Assembly: GCF_900141845.1 (NCBI RefSeq)
Contig: NZ_FQZB01000007.1
Location: 255,202-319,201, forward strand
Direction of reading: 5' to 3'
Length of the DNA stretch: 64,000 nt
From: Clostridium cavendishii DSM 21758
GTDB taxonomy: Bacteria; Bacillota; Clostridia; Clostridiales; Clostridiaceae
Shown: positions 1 through 7,507 of the stretch, piece after piece
How positions within the stretch are numbered: the stretch's first letter is position 1
Layout of the letters: every line of letters starts with the position of its first letter
Translations under genes and position numbers: made by a program
The notes under the pieces: model-generated
What the model saw: the letters and a program-made list of their open reading frames with translations, nothing else
The model's database searches: none
Told to the model about the DNA's origin: nothing

Positions 1-462
1 GGAATGAGGAGTCTTGGACTTGGTGCACTTTTAGGACTTGCTGATTTTAGGCAAGATGCATTTTTTGTAGCTATGCATGGAAGATATTTAGTAAATAAGT
101 ATCCTTATATAGAGTTATCATTTGGACCACCTAGGATTAGGCCTTGTGCGGGTGGGTTAAAAGATATAAAAGAAGTAACTGATAAAAATTTAGTACAAGT
201 TATGTTGGCTTATAAGTTGTTTTATCCTCAAGGTGGGATAAACATAACTACTAGAGAAAGTAATGAAATTAGAAGGAATTTAATTCCGTTAGGTGTTACA
301 AAGATGAGTGCTGGAGTTTCTACTGAAATAGGGGGTAGAACTTTAAGTAAGCATGGTACAGCTCAATTTGATATAAATGACGAAAGTAGTACAGAAGAGG
401 TTAAGGAATTAATAAAAGAATGTGGATATCAGCCTATTTTTAAGGATTGGGTTAGATTATAA
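1..462 (+). CDS. thiH: 2-iminoacetate synthase ThiH, C-terminal part (cut by window edge)
   Basis: This is the last ~153 residues of ThiH; the reading frame is already open at base 1, so the N-terminal radical SAM CxxxCxxC part lies outside the window. ThiH cleaves tyrosine to make dehydroglycine for the thiazole ring of thiamine. The visible part carries the family's C-terminal signatures: GALLGLADFRQDAFF, a PRIRPCAGG stretch, STRES-like TTRESNEIRRN, a SAGVSTEIGG segment and the closing QPIFKDW. It corresponds to the BATS/C-terminal half of the family. The stop codon TAA is followed immediately by the ATG of the next gene, so the two are co-transcribed. The internal ATG at position 4 is not a true start. 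Identity is confident; only completeness is unknown. Confidence 0.93.
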   Translation, partial: GMRSLGLGALLGLADFRQDAFFVAMHGRYLVNKYPYIELSFGPPRIRPCAGGLKDIKEVTDKNLVQVMLAYKLFYPQGGINITTRESNEIRRNLIPLGVTKMSAGVSTEIGGRTLSKHGTAQFDINDESSTEEVKELIKECGYQPIFKDWVRL

Positions 463-1032
463 ATGATTTATTTAATAACTAATAGGAATTTAGCGATAAA
501 AGAAAAATATTTAGCTGTATTAAAGGAAGCTTCTTATAACGGAATAAATAATATAATATTAAGGGAAAAAGATTTAGCGGACATTGAATTTGAGGAGTTA
601 TATAGATTAGTTAAAAAAAGTATTAATCCAAAATGTAATTTAATAATTAACTCTAAATTAAATGTATTTAATAGGGTAAAGGAAAATACAATACATTTAC
701 CTTTTAAAGAGTTTTTATCCTATAATCCTAATAGAATTGTGGAGGTTGGCGTTTCTGTCCATACTTTAGAGGAGGGGATAGAAGCTGATAAAAGAGGTGC
801 AAAATATATTTTGGCATCTCATATATATGAGACAAAGTGTAAGGAAGGTTTAGAGCCAAAGGGAATTGAGTATATAAGAAGATTAAAAAATAATGTAAAA
901 TGTCAGATAATAGCTTTAGGTGGAATAAATGAAAAAAATTATAAAGATGTTCTAAATGCTGGAGCTGATGGAATAGCATTAATGTCATATTTTTTTAAAC
1001 AAGATGCTGATTACAAAAAATTTAATATATAA
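463..1032 (+). CDS. tenI: Thiazole tautomerase TenI-like (ThiE superfamily)
   Basis: A 189-residue TIM-barrel protein of the thiamine phosphate synthase superfamily. It begins with no gap after thiH, so it belongs to the thiazole branch of thiamine synthesis. The sequence fits TenI better than ThiE: it has the segment SVHTLEEGIEADKRGAKYIL, then ASHIYETKCKEGL with a histidine at residue 120 where TenI has its catalytic histidine, and the ALGGIN and AGADGIALMS phosphate-site motifs. ThiE would normally show an ND pair in the 60-65 region; here it is INS, and ThiE's TxTK loop is replaced. TenI aromatises the thiazole carboxy phosphate tautomer. The protein is somewhat short for ThiE (~210). Automatic annotation as thiE is likely and probably wrong. 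Neighbour context, SH-to-ET motif and start are directly visible; the reaction is from family knowledge. Confidence 0.82.
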   Translation: MIYLITNRNLAIKEKYLAVLKEASYNGINNIILREKDLADIEFEELYRLVKKSINPKCNLIINSKLNVFNRVKENTIHLPFKEFLSYNPNRIVEVGVSVHTLEEGIEADKRGAKYILASHIYETKCKEGLEPKGIEYIRRLKNNVKCQIIALGGINEKNYKDVLNAGADGIALMSYFFKQDADYKKFNI

Positions 1033-1166
1033 ATCTTATAGTTTAAACAAAATTGGTAAGATAATAAGTAAAAGAAAGTTAAGCTATTATGAAGTATTTA
1101 TATATTTAATAGAATTATAGAAAAGCTATTAGCTTTAGAATATAACTAATGTTTTTAAATTAAAAA

Positions 1167-1205
1167 GCTATATCAAATAAAATAAATTTTGATATAGCCT
1201 TTTAA
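1167..1205. terminator. Bidirectional terminator between tenI and the SDR gene
   Basis: An 11-bp perfect stem (GCTATATCAAA at 1167-1177 with its complement at 1188-1198) is followed by CCTTTT on the plus strand and by TTTTTA on the minus strand. It can end both converging transcripts. Confidence 0.85.
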
Positions 1206-1211
1206 AAGTAT

Positions 1212-1979
1212 TTATATAGATGTGAATCCACCATCTACAAAAATTGTTTGTCCAGTAGTATAACTAGAAGCATCAGAAGCAAAATAAATTGCAGCTCCGT
1301 CTAATTCGCCTTCTTTTCCTGGTCTTCCCATAGGGCAAACAGCATTATATATTTTTAAATTCTCAGGTTTAAATAATGTTTTTTCAGTCATTTCAGATTT
1401 AAAAAGGCCTGGACCTATTCCATTTACTGTTATACCATATTTAGCTAATGAAGTTGCCATTCCTTTAGTTAAGTTTATAACTGCACCTTTAGATGCGTTA
1501 TATGCATGAAGTGGTACGTTTTTACTACCTACTATACCACAAACAGAAGCAGTATTTATTATTCTTCCATAAGAATTTTCTTTCATATTTCTAACAACAT
1601 ACTTTGACATTAAAAATATACCTTTTAAGTTTGTATCAATAACTCTGTTCCATTCTTCTTCAGAAATTTCGTCTACAGAACCCAGAGAGGCTACTCCAGC
1701 ATTATTTATTAATACATCTATTTTTTTAAATTTGTTAAGTATAGAAGCAACTGCATTTTTAACATCTTCTTCAATTGAGACATCACATTTTACAGCCAAG
1801 CTTTCAACGCCAAGTTTCTCCAGTTCTTTAGCTAAGACTTCGAGTCTTTCATATCTCCTAGCTATTATGGCAACATTTGCACCTTGAAGTGCAAATGCTT
1901 TTGCGAGTTGAACGCCTATTCCGCTAGAAGCACCAGTAATAACGACTATTTTTCCGGTTAAATCAAATAAATTCTTCAT
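1212..1979 (-). CDS. Short-chain dehydrogenase/reductase (SDR) family oxidoreductase
   Basis: A 255-residue classical SDR. The NAD(P)-binding glycine motif TGASSGIG is at about residues 15-22, the NNAG structural motif near 90, the catalytic Ser and YNASK (Tyr-x3-Lys) near 143-160, and the C-terminal FVDGGF typical of the family at the end. This fits gluconate 5-dehydrogenase or 3-oxoacyl-reductase-like enzymes, but substrate cannot be assigned. The start was placed at 1979 because AAGGAGAG lies just upstream (1985-1992); an upstream ATG in the same frame at 2015 has no ribosome binding site and falls in an inverted repeat. The gene is transcribed alone, divergent from metY, with an 11-bp dyad in its leader that could be an operator. 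Confidence 0.88.
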   Translation of the reverse strand: MKNLFDLTGKIVVITGASSGIGVQLAKAFALQGANVAIIARRYERLEVLAKELEKLGVESLAVKCDVSIEEDVKNAVASILNKFKKIDVLINNAGVASLGSVDEISEEEWNRVIDTNLKGIFLMSKYVVRNMKENSYGRIINTASVCGIVGSKNVPLHAYNASKGAVINLTKGMATSLAKYGITVNGIGPGLFKSEMTEKTLFKPENLKIYNAVCPMGRPGKEGELDGAAIYFASDASSYTTGQTIFVDGGFTSI

Positions 1980-2000
1980 AAAATCTCTCCTTTTAAAATG

Positions 2001-2029
2001 ATAAGTATATAACATTACTATATACTTAT
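2001..2029 (-). promoter_or_regulatory. 11-bp inverted repeat in the leader/promoter of the SDR gene
   Basis: ATAAGTATATA (2001-2011) and TATATACTTAT (2019-2029) are perfect complements around a 7-base centre, 22 bases upstream of the SDR start codon. It is not followed by a T-run, so it looks like an operator or a leader stem rather than a terminator. Confidence 0.55.
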
Positions 2030-2103
2030 AGAGGAATAAAAGGAAATGATTTACATAGTGTTTGCGTTTTTTATATCTTTAGGAATAAATTGTAATAGTT
2101 GTA

Positions 2104-2132
2104 TTGACTTAACTGGGAATACAGTGTAGTAT
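2104..2132 (+). promoter_or_regulatory. Sigma-A-type promoter of metY
   Basis: TTGACT (2104-2109), 17-base spacer, TAGTAT (2127-2132). Transcription would start near 2139, giving a short leader of about 45 bases with no visible SAM riboswitch or T-box. Confidence 0.6.
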
Positions 2133-2185
2133 TTAATACATACTAATCATATAGAAATAATATGTTTTATAAAGGGGGCAAAAAA

Positions 2186-3475
2186 ATGAGTAAAAGAAAA
2201 TTAAAATTTGAAACATTACAACTTCATGTGGGGCAAGAAGTACCAGATCAAGCAACAGATTCAAGAGCTGTAGCAATTTATCAAACATCATCATATGTTT
2301 TTAAGAATTCGGCACAAGCCGAAGCAAGATTTAATTTAAGGGAGGGTGGAAATATTTATACTCGCTTAATGAATCCAACTTCAGATGTTTTTGAGAAGCG
2401 TATAGCTGCATTAGAAGGTGGCATAGGGGCACTGGCTACATCTTCAGGAGCAGCAGCTATTACCTATGCAGTACAAAATATAGTTCATGCAGGACAACAT
2501 ATAGTTTCTGCAAAAAATGTTTATGGCGGAACGTATAATTTATTTGCACATACATTAGCTGATTTTGGTATAAGTACAACTTTTGTTGATGCAGATAATC
2601 CAGAAAACTTTGAAAATGCTATTAAAGAAAACACAAGGGTAGTATTTATTGAAACTTTAGGTAATCCCAATTCAAGTCTTATAGATGTAGAAAGAGTATC
2701 AGAGATTGCACATAAGCATGGAATACCATTAATAGTTGATAATACATTTGCCACACCATATTTATTTAGACCTGTAGAGCATGGGGCAGATATAGTGGTT
2801 CATTCAGCTACTAAATTTATAGGTGGGCATGGAACATCTATAGGTGGAGTTATTATAGACTCAGGAAAATTTGATTGGGGATCATCAGAAAAATTTAAAG
2901 GATTAACAGAATCAAATCCTAGTTATCATGGAATAAGCTTTACTAAGGCAGTTGGAGAAGCTGCATATATTGCTAAGGCTAGAACTATACTACTTAGAGA
3001 TACAGGGGCAACTATAAGTCCATTTAACTCCTTTTTATTCTTGCAAGGACTTGAAACACTATCACTTAGGGTTGAACGTCATGTAGAAAATGCTATAAAA
3101 GTGGTAAATTTCTTAAAAAATCATCCTAAGGTTGAAAATGTAAATCATCCATCATTAAAAGAAAGTGAGTATAATGATTTATATAATAAATATTTTCCAA
3201 ATGGAGCAGGGTCAATCTTTACTTTTGAGATTAAAGGTGGGGAAAAGGAAGCAAAGGAGTTTATTGATAAATTAGAAATATTCTCGCTACTTGCAAATGT
3301 AGCGGATGTTAAATCATTAGTAATACATCCAGCAAGTACAACACATTCTCAAATGAGTGAAAGTGAACTTTTAGAATCAGGTATTAAGCCTAATACTATA
3401 AGATTATCAATAGGAATAGAGCATATTGATGATATAATTTACGATTTATCGCAAGCATTTGGTGATAAAAAGTAG
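2186..3475 (+). CDS. metY: O-acetylhomoserine sulfhydrylase (aminocarboxypropyltransferase)
   Basis: A 429-residue PLP enzyme of the Cys/Met metabolism family that makes homocysteine from O-acetylhomoserine and sulfide (or methionine from methanethiol). Visible marks are the N-terminal FETLQLHVGQ, the YTRLMNPT substrate-loop, the VDNTFATPYLFRP segment and the PLP-lysine motif HSATKFIGGHG near residue 205. The length and the FDWGSSEKFKG insertion distinguish MetY from shorter cystathionine synthases/lyases. Start chosen at 2186, preceded by GGGGG; an in-frame ATG at 2162 lacks a ribosome binding site. The gene stands alone between its own promoter and a hairpin at 3497, so it is probably monocistronic. 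Confidence 0.93.
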   Translation: MSKRKLKFETLQLHVGQEVPDQATDSRAVAIYQTSSYVFKNSAQAEARFNLREGGNIYTRLMNPTSDVFEKRIAALEGGIGALATSSGAAAITYAVQNIVHAGQHIVSAKNVYGGTYNLFAHTLADFGISTTFVDADNPENFENAIKENTRVVFIETLGNPNSSLIDVERVSEIAHKHGIPLIVDNTFATPYLFRPVEHGADIVVHSATKFIGGHGTSIGGVIIDSGKFDWGSSEKFKGLTESNPSYHGISFTKAVGEAAYIAKARTILLRDTGATISPFNSFLFLQGLETLSLRVERHVENAIKVVNFLKNHPKVENVNHPSLKESEYNDLYNKYFPNGAGSIFTFEIKGGEKEAKEFIDKLEIFSLLANVADVKSLVIHPASTTHSQMSESELLESGIKPNTIRLSIGIEHIDDIIYDLSQAFGDKK

Positions 3476-3496
3476 TATAAAATAAATTTGATAGAA

Positions 3497-3540
3497 AGTA
3501 GGATTATAGTTAAGTTATTAGCTGTAGTCTTATTTTTTCT
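3497..3540 (+). terminator. Terminator after metY
   Basis: A 13-bp stem containing several G-U pairs (3497-3509 with 3522-3534) runs into a T-rich tail. Confidence 0.6.
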
Positions 3541-3679
3541 AGTTTAATAATATTGATAACTATAAATTTTATATAAGTTTTAGATTAGCGAGGAAGTAAG
3601 AAAATTTGTATGAATTGCTTTTTTAGTGAATATTTTTTCAGAATTTAGAAAAAATAATATAGTAAAGGAGTGTGCTTTT

Positions 3680-4441
3680 ATGAAAAAACGTCGTTTGCTT
3701 ACTTTTATTATAATATTTTTAATTGTTAATGTGTGGGGGACTAGTGTTAAGACATTTAGTTTAACTCCTGAACCTATAAAAATAAATACATTCGGAAATG
3801 ATATAGCTAAGGTAAAGTATGGTGATTATTCTATTACATCTAAGCTAATATTAGCTGAAGGAAAAATTGCATATTGTTTAGATATAAATAAAAATTATCC
3901 TAGCGGACAAGATTTTTATTTAACTAATGATGTTGATAATACAATAAAATCAATAATAATTCAGGGATATCCAATTAAAGGACCTACTGAATTAGGAACA
4001 AGTTCAGAGGAGGAAGCATATTTTTCTACTCAAGTAGCGATTTGGGTATATATTGAGAAATTTGATATAAATAAAATTACCTGCGACAATAAAAATATAG
4101 AAAATGCTATAAAAAGCATTTATACAAATGGTATAGCAAATAAAAATAATCCTATAAATAGTGAATTTATTTTTAACGTTTATTCTGCAGATGTTGATAC
4201 CCAAAGAATAATTACTGTTAGTCAGAATTTTCAAGTAGAGAATGTTACAGGTGGTAATTTTCTTTATGGTGAAGGCATAGGTGAGGGAGGTAACACTTTA
4301 GCAAAAAATGCGGACCCAACAGCAAATAAAATAACTGCATTATTACCTCAAACAGGTATGGAGTGTATTAATATAGTTATACCTATTAGTATGAGTATAT
4401 TAGGAGTAGTAATTTTATTAAGGAAACAATTTTTTAAATAG
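3680..4441 (+). CDS. Small LPXTG-anchored surface protein with a thioester (TQXA) domain
   Basis: A 253-residue secreted protein. Residues 1-26 form a signal peptide (KKRR then a hydrophobic run). Residues ~40-180 look like a thioester domain: Cys66 in AYCLD and Gln118 in TQVAIW are the pair that forms an internal Cys-Gln thioester in Gram-positive adhesins. After a short Gly/Asn-rich linker (191-215) comes LPQTG (222-226), a hydrophobic segment and a basic tail RKQFFK, the sortase anchoring signal. Known family members use the thioester to bind host proteins covalently and usually carry long stalks of isopeptide domains; this one has none. Start set at 3680 behind AAAGGAG; an upstream in-frame start has no such site. 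No sortase gene lies nearby. The domain call is by motif, not alignment, but the combination is specific. Confidence 0.82.
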   Translation: MKKRRLLTFIIIFLIVNVWGTSVKTFSLTPEPIKINTFGNDIAKVKYGDYSITSKLILAEGKIAYCLDINKNYPSGQDFYLTNDVDNTIKSIIIQGYPIKGPTELGTSSEEEAYFSTQVAIWVYIEKFDINKITCDNKNIENAIKSIYTNGIANKNNPINSEFIFNVYSADVDTQRIITVSQNFQVENVTGGNFLYGEGIGEGGNTLAKNADPTANKITALLPQTGMECINIVIPISMSILGVVILLRKQFFK

Positions 4442-4467
4442 GCATTAGTATTTAAAGATTATAAAAG

Positions 4468-4515
4468 ATTGCACAAAGGTTATTAAATATAGCTTTTGTG
4501 CAATTTTGTTATTTT
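4468..4515 (+). terminator. Terminator after the thioester surface protein
   Basis: A stem of 10 perfect pairs (4468-4477 with 4495-4504), extendable by G-U pairs, is followed by TTTGTTATTTT. Confidence 0.75.
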
Positions 4516-4609
4516 AAGGTGATTTTAAGATTATATTAAGTGAATTGAAAGAGAGAAGAAATAAGATGTTTATATGGAGATAATTTAAGTTTTAATATTG
4601 GAGGTATTT

Positions 4610-5098
4610 ATGAGGAGTATTGAGTTAAATGTTACTAAGAAAGCTATAAAAAAGTTAAGGATAGGGGTTCTTGAATATTGTATATTTATGATTTTAATTG
4701 GGATGCTTTTTATCATCAATTTAAATAAAGTAGATGTGTCAAGGGTTAGAGTATATTTAGAAGGTATACTGGCTGTAGTTAATGCTGTATTTATGATAGA
4801 AGGCATATTAAGATTAATAAACATAAGACATAGAAGTTATGTGGAAATATTAAATAATGAGATTATAATAAGAAAAGATTGTATAGTTACTAAAATAATA
4901 CATGTTAATGATGTTTATAAGTGCAAAGTAATGAATAAAAACATAGAACTTGTTGATAAAAATAACAAATCATTTAAAATAGAAATAGATAAGCTTTCAT
5001 TAGAAGATAATAAAATATTAAAAGATTATATTTTAAGCTTTTCGAATATTAATATAGAGTTTGAAAAAGAGGTAGGAGTATGGGCAAAACAATCTTAA
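4610..5098 (+). CDS. Small membrane protein, possibly PH-like, first gene of a two-component operon
   Basis: A 162-residue protein with two hydrophobic segments at about residues 22-42 and 56-72, followed by a soluble domain with alternating strands (YVEILNNEIIIRKD, IIHVNDVYKCKVMNKNIELVDKN). This two-helix-plus-beta arrangement resembles bacterial PH-domain (YdbT/bPH) membrane proteins, but that is an inference from pattern only. Start at 4610 is preceded by GGAGG; an in-frame TTG 12 bases upstream is not supported. The 3' end overlaps the response regulator gene by 19 bases, so the two are translated together. Its position suggests an accessory or sensing role for the kinase that follows. 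Confidence 0.6.
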   Translation: MRSIELNVTKKAIKKLRIGVLEYCIFMILIGMLFIINLNKVDVSRVRVYLEGILAVVNAVFMIEGILRLINIRHRSYVEILNNEIIIRKDCIVTKIIHVNDVYKCKVMNKNIELVDKNNKSFKIEIDKLSLEDNKILKDYILSFSNINIEFEKEVGVWAKQS

Positions 5099-5775
5099 TT
5101 GCAGATGACGAAAAGGAAATAATAGAGCTTTTAGCTTTGTATTTAGAAAAGGATGGATATAAAGTAGTAGAAGCTTATGATGGCATAATGGCCTTAGATA
5201 TATTAAAAAATAAAAAAGTTGATATAGCACTTATAGATATTATGATGCCTAATATGGATGGATATCAACTTATAAAAAGGCTAAGAAAAGAATATAAAAT
5301 ACCAGTTATTTTTGTTTCAGCTAAAAATGATGCAAGTGATAAAATTCTTGGATTAGAGCTTGGATCAGATGATTATATAACTAAACCATTCAATCCTTTA
5401 GAGGTCTCGGCAAGAGTAAAGGCTCAACTTAGAAGATTTTATGAATTTAATGAAAGAGTAGAAGAAAAAAGTATTTTAGAAATTGGAGAGTTAAAGTTAG
5501 ATAATACAACCTATCTACTTTATAAAAAGGACGAGCTTGTAAATATAACTTCAACAGAATACAAATTATTATCATTTTTAATGAATAATCCTAATAAAGT
5601 TTTTACTAAAAAACAATTATTTGAGCACGTGTGGGATGAAATTTATTATGGAGATGATAATACTATAATGGTTCATATAAGTAAGCTAAGGGATAAGATA
5701 GAGGATAATTCAAAAAATCCAGTATATCTAAAAACTATTAGAGGAATAGGGTATAAACTTGAAACTCCCAAGTAA
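5080..5775 (+). CDS. OmpR/PhoB-family response regulator
   Basis: A 231-residue DNA-binding response regulator. The receiver domain has Asp9-Asp10, phospho-acceptor Asp53 in LIDIMMPNMDG, Ser80 and Lys102 in TKPF. The C-terminal winged helix (about 130-228) carries STEYKLLSFLMNN, VFTKKQLFEHVWD and IRGIGYKLE, typical of the OmpR class. It starts inside the end of the membrane-protein gene with AGGAG just upstream and ends 11 bases before the kinase. With the kinase it should control envelope-stress or peptide-resistance genes; the ABC array downstream is the most obvious candidate target, though it has its own promoter. Confidence 0.95.
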   Translation: MGKTILIADDEKEIIELLALYLEKDGYKVVEAYDGIMALDILKNKKVDIALIDIMMPNMDGYQLIKRLRKEYKIPVIFVSAKNDASDKILGLELGSDDYITKPFNPLEVSARVKAQLRRFYEFNERVEEKSILEIGELKLDNTTYLLYKKDELVNITSTEYKLLSFLMNNPNKVFTKKQLFEHVWDEIYYGDDNTIMVHISKLRDKIEDNSKNPVYLKTIRGIGYKLETPK

Positions 5776-5786
5776 GAGGTAATAGT

Positions 5787-7256
5787 ATGATATTAAAAGC
5801 TTTAAAAAAATTCATTAGAAAATTCAGAAAAGTTTATCTTACAACGCTTAGACAATATGTTTTGTTCTTTATCTTTATTAGTTTTATTTTGTGTTTTGGT
5901 GTTGGTACTATAGTCTACGAAATTGTAAGGATGACTACTTCAGAAGAGTATATAAAAGATTCACAAAAATTTTTCATGGCTTCAGAAATAGTAAATAAAG
6001 ATTATAAAAATATAGATGCAACTACTATAAAGTCTATAGGTGGTTGGGTAGAAATCTTAGATGAAAATAAAAATTTGATTTATGTTATAGGCAATAAAAA
6101 GGACACTAAGAAAAGTTATACAGAAGAAGAGTTTATAAATTTTTTAAGTGACAATAGGAATCAATTAAAAAGAAGTAGTGATTTTTATTATTCGATAATA
6201 AGTTTTGATAATGATAATAAAAAGTATTATTGTTTAGTTAAGTTACCTTATAATTCTGTTGAAATAACTATAGATGCTACCATGGAAGGTAAATTAAGTG
6301 ATAAATATGTAGAAAGGATAGGATTAAAAATAGCTGCAATGCTCTTATTATTTATAGTGCTATTGATATTTTTATTATTTATATATGCATTTATTACATC
6401 TAGGAGAATTGTTAAACCACTAAGAAAAATACTTGAAGGTATTAAGAAAATGACTAATGGAGATTATAAGGCAAGAATAGATTTTAGGGCGGATAATGAG
6501 TTTGCAGATATAAAGGATGCCTTTAATTTTATGGCCGAAAAAATAGAGATTTCAGAGAAGGAAAGAAAAAAAGTTGAAGATTTAAAAAGTCAACTTTTAG
6601 TAGATATATCTCATGATTTAAAGACTCCAATAACATCAATACAAGGGTATTCTAAAGCTTTGTATGATGGTGTGGTAGATTCGAAAGAAAAACAAGAAAG
6701 ATATTTAAGTATAATATATGATAAGTCACGAAGAGTAACAGAACTTATAGACAATCTTCATGAACTTACTAAATTAGATAGTAGTAGATATGAAGTTCAC
6801 AAATCATCAGAAGATTTTACAGAAGTTTTACGGGAATTATTGGCTGAGTTTTATAAAGAGATAGAAGATAAGGAATTTGAGTTAGATGTAGATATACCAG
6901 AAAAAGAGATAGTATTTGAGTTTGATAGGCTTGAAATTATTAGAGCTATCTCTAATATAATAGCTAATTCTTTGAAGTATAATAAAAATAAAACCAAATT
7001 AAAGATACAATTAACTGAGAAAGAAGAGAAGATACAGCTCATAATAGCTGATAATGGAGTTGGAATATCTGATGAGTTGAAAGAAAAAATATTTGAACCA
7101 TTTACAAGAGGAGATGTTTCAAGAAGAAGTACAGGCGGAACAGGGTTAGGCCTTTCTATAAGTAAAAAGATAATAGAAAAACATAATGGAATAATATTTT
7201 TAAAAGAAAATATAGAGTACAAAACCGAGTTTGTTATTGAAATTCCTTATTTTTAA
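5787..7256 (+). CDS. Membrane sensor histidine kinase
   Basis: A 489-residue HAMP-containing kinase. Transmembrane helices at about 23-47 and 177-203 flank a ~125-residue extracellular sensor (SEEYIKDSQKFFM onward) of unknown ligand. Then come a HAMP domain (~205-258), the dimerisation/phospho-acceptor helix with His in DISHDLKTPI (~276), and an ATPase domain with N box NIIANSLKYN, G1 DNGVGI, F box IFEPF and G2 GGTGLGLSISK. All catalytic boxes are intact. It follows the response regulator in the same operon and is closed by a terminator at 7302. The large extracellular sensor distinguishes it from the short-loop intramembrane kinases of Bce-type systems. Confidence 0.94.
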   Translation: MILKALKKFIRKFRKVYLTTLRQYVLFFIFISFILCFGVGTIVYEIVRMTTSEEYIKDSQKFFMASEIVNKDYKNIDATTIKSIGGWVEILDENKNLIYVIGNKKDTKKSYTEEEFINFLSDNRNQLKRSSDFYYSIISFDNDNKKYYCLVKLPYNSVEITIDATMEGKLSDKYVERIGLKIAAMLLLFIVLLIFLLFIYAFITSRRIVKPLRKILEGIKKMTNGDYKARIDFRADNEFADIKDAFNFMAEKIEISEKERKKVEDLKSQLLVDISHDLKTPITSIQGYSKALYDGVVDSKEKQERYLSIIYDKSRRVTELIDNLHELTKLDSSRYEVHKSSEDFTEVLRELLAEFYKEIEDKEFELDVDIPEKEIVFEFDRLEIIRAISNIIANSLKYNKNKTKLKIQLTEKEEKIQLIIADNGVGISDELKEKIFEPFTRGDVSRRSTGGTGLGLSISKKIIEKHNGIIFLKENIEYKTEFVIEIPYF

Positions 7257-7301
7257 GAAAAAGGTAGACAAAATATAATAGTTACAATAGATAGTAATAT
7301 T

Positions 7302-7335
7302 AACTGCACTGAAGAGTTTTAGTGTAGTTTTTTTA
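7302..7335 (+). terminator. Terminator after the histidine kinase
   Basis: A 9-bp stem with one G-U pair (7302-7310 with 7321-7329) is followed by seven T residues. It separates the two-component operon from the ABC permease array. Confidence 0.85.
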
Positions 7336-7410
7336 TATTAAAGACTTTATAATTACAAAAAATAATAGAATAAATAATAACATTACTAATAATGAGATTA
7401 TTGTTAAAAA

Positions 7411-7439
7411 TTGATATTTAATACAAAAAAATATATAAT
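7411..7439 (+). promoter_or_regulatory. Promoter of the first FtsX permease
   Basis: TTGATA (7411-7416), 17-base spacer, TATAAT (7434-7439): a near-consensus sigma-A promoter about 65 bases before the start codon. Confidence 0.7.
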
Positions 7440-7507
7440 TTAAGGAGAATGTAGTTAATTAAATAATACAAGCATATTAAGTTTGTATGTTATGGAAGGA
7501 AAAAGGG

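Noticed and set aside
463..1032. Annotation as thiamine phosphate synthase ThiE
   Set aside because: The His in SHIYET and the INS in place of ND fit TenI better.
2133..2185. SAM riboswitch or T-box before metY
   Set aside because: The leader is too short and has none of the conserved elements.
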